Part shown: positions 62,604-64,000 of the stretch, one piece after another
Position numbering within the stretch: position 1 is the first letter of the stretch
How the letters are laid out: the number at the start of each line of letters is the position of its first letter
Assembly (NCBI RefSeq): GCF_018812025.1
Contig: NC_063061.1
Span: 5,445,796-5,509,795, forward strand
DNA: 64,000 nt
DNA from: Megalobrama amblycephala
Lineage: Eukaryota > Chordata > Actinopteri > Cypriniformes > Xenocyprididae
Direction: 5' to 3'
Notes under the pieces: generated by a model
What the model was told of the DNA's origin: nothing
Seen by the model: the letters and a program-made list of their open reading frames with translations, nothing else
The model's database searches: none
Position numbers and translations under genes: made by a program

Positions 62604-63062
62604 TACACTCTAAAAAATGCTGGGTTAAAAACAAACCAAAGGTGGGTTGAAAATGGTGGTTGGGTTAAATGTTTGACCAACGTGATGGGTAGTTTTATTT
62701 TACCCAACTATTGTTTAAAAATGACTATATGTCTGGCTTAAAATGAACCCCAAATAGGTTAGAAAATAAAAATCAGACACATAATTACTAGAAGCAACAA
62801 TAATAATCAAAATGTGAATATTTACTAATAAGCCATTTAATAAATGTTTATTGTTTAATTATTATTCATTAAACTTATTAATAAATGTTAATTTCCAACA
62901 TATTTTAGGTTCATTTTAAGCAATCAATACAGTAATTTTTACACAATAGTTGAGTTAAATAAAACTACCCAGCAGGAAGTGCAAACATTTAACCCAATCG
63001 CTGGGTTTGTCCATTTTCAATCCAACGTGGGTTGTTTTTAACCCAGCATATTTTAGGGTGTA
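62604..63062. mobile_element. MITE with CTGGGTTAAAAAC termini (459 bp)
   Basis: Left TACACTCTAAAAAATGCTGG and reverse-complemented right TACACCCTAAAATATGCTGG are inverted repeats ending in TA. The interior repeats gtgggttgaaaatgg-like text. TA flanks fit Tc1/mariner mobilisation. No transposase. Confidence 0.85.
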
Positions 63063-64000
63063 GGTTGATGATTAAGAACGGTTCACTGAAAATTCTAATT
63101 TGGAAAACATTAGACATAATGAGTTACATTTCCAATATAACCAGTAGCACAATTTGATAAGTGATTCACAACAACCTAAAATATTCTGAATGTTGAACAA
63201 GCCTGTTAAACTTTTCTGTTTACTTTACCTTTGTGATTAAAAAAAACAGTAGAGGAAAATCAATGATTATTCTCAAATTCTTAAAAAAAAAAAAAAAAAC
63301 TTTAGTAAAGAGCAGATGTTCTAAACCAGCTTAGTTTCAGGATCCAGATTTTACACTGGACATCAAGTGAAGTGCCAACAAAGTAACACAGTTGCTTAGC
63401 ATGCAACATTGATTCAGTGAGTTCATGCTCTCTTTGTGGTCGGCACCAACCATGTTTATCACTGAACCCGTGGGACATATTTTGGTTTAACTTCTGTAGT
63501 TTTGGTCATTGTTTTTCAAGAATGGGGGAACATCTTATAACCTGTCCATGCTGGCATCTGCCCAGTTTGCATTGAAATACCGTAGAGTTTGCTTGGCATT
63601 TTTATATTTTTTTCCCTACTGTCTTGACCCTGTCAGAACAGAGCAGCAACCCCTTTTTTCAATTACAACCCAGAACCCACCGGTTGAGGACCACTCATAT
63701 AGAGTATCTGAATGGACACAGTGTAGCTTGGCAACATGCCCGTGACGCTGTGAACTTTGATGAATCCTGTGCTTCAGAATCTCCTAGATGCTACTTAATC
63801 TCATTTTGAATAATGTCACATGGCTTCCTGGAATGTGGACAAATGCAGAGCTGAACGACAGTGGACAATGAGTTGCAGCCTGCCAGCATTACTGCATGCC
63901 CTTACAGAGCAAAAACAAGAGGAAGGCCCTGGATGCAATAAATCAGCCCTGTGAAATCCCAGAGGGAGCCAGTCAGACATTAAAGATTAGCAGAGTAAAT
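63063..64000. other. pdlim4: pdlim4 intron 1, window end
   Basis: No exon, RNA gene or named repeat. I searched the minus strand for the PWGFRL-type first PDZ exon and did not find it, so pdlim4 exon 1 lies beyond the window. Confidence 0.5.

Overview
The window is vertebrate nuclear DNA, most likely from a cyprinid fish (carp/goldfish/zebrafish group). I infer this from two multi-exon genes with GT-AG introns whose proteins match vertebrate dyskerin and PDLIM4, and from a repeat landscape rich in small DNA transposons (hAT-like with 8-bp duplications, TTAA-flanked elements, Tc1), a tRNA-derived SINE and decayed LINE and DIRS-like pieces of the kinds known from cyprinids. Most open frames in the window are chance frames in introns and repeats.

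Region 1 (1-12.1 kb, + strand): dkc1, complete, 15 coding exons (554-11823), 512 codons plus stop, all splice phases consistent. It encodes dyskerin, the pseudouridine synthase of box H/ACA snoRNPs and a telomerase RNP component. Its introns hold at least six snoRNA candidates: two long box C/D RNAs (introns 3 and 6) with a guide that matches a segment of 28S rRNA as I remember it and resembling SNORD17; three copies of a shorter C/D-like RNA (introns 4, 7, 10); and one box H/ACA RNA (intron 12). Five of the six end about 60-85 nt before the 3' splice site, the usual spacing for intron-encoded snoRNAs. Dyskerin production is thus coupled to production of the RNAs that guide rRNA modification, including a likely client of dyskerin itself.

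Region 2 (12.1-23.4 kb): the interval between the two convergent genes, filled with repeats: a diverged MITE carrying an inserted SINE, a dead Tc1-like transposon (15683-16969), a CATC microsatellite, several MITE ends and a TA-flanked MITE (21733-22466). The low-coordinate end of this interval holds the dkc1 3' UTR and the high-coordinate end the pdlim4 3' UTR.

Region 3 (23.4-64 kb, - strand): pdlim4, a PDZ-LIM actin-associated protein. Six coding exons are present (60585 down to 23447); the first exon, with the start codon and first part of the PDZ domain, lies beyond 64000. The long introns are stacked with transposons: LINE pieces, a DIRS-like gag remnant split by an antisense LINE, and several elements nested inside others with intact target duplications. 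Two near-full-length copies of one 0.96-kb TTAA element lie in opposite orientation on either side of a single 82-nt pdlim4 exon.

No operons, CRISPR arrays, rRNA or functional tRNA genes are present. The most unusual content is the snoRNA battery of dkc1 and the repeat architecture of pdlim4.
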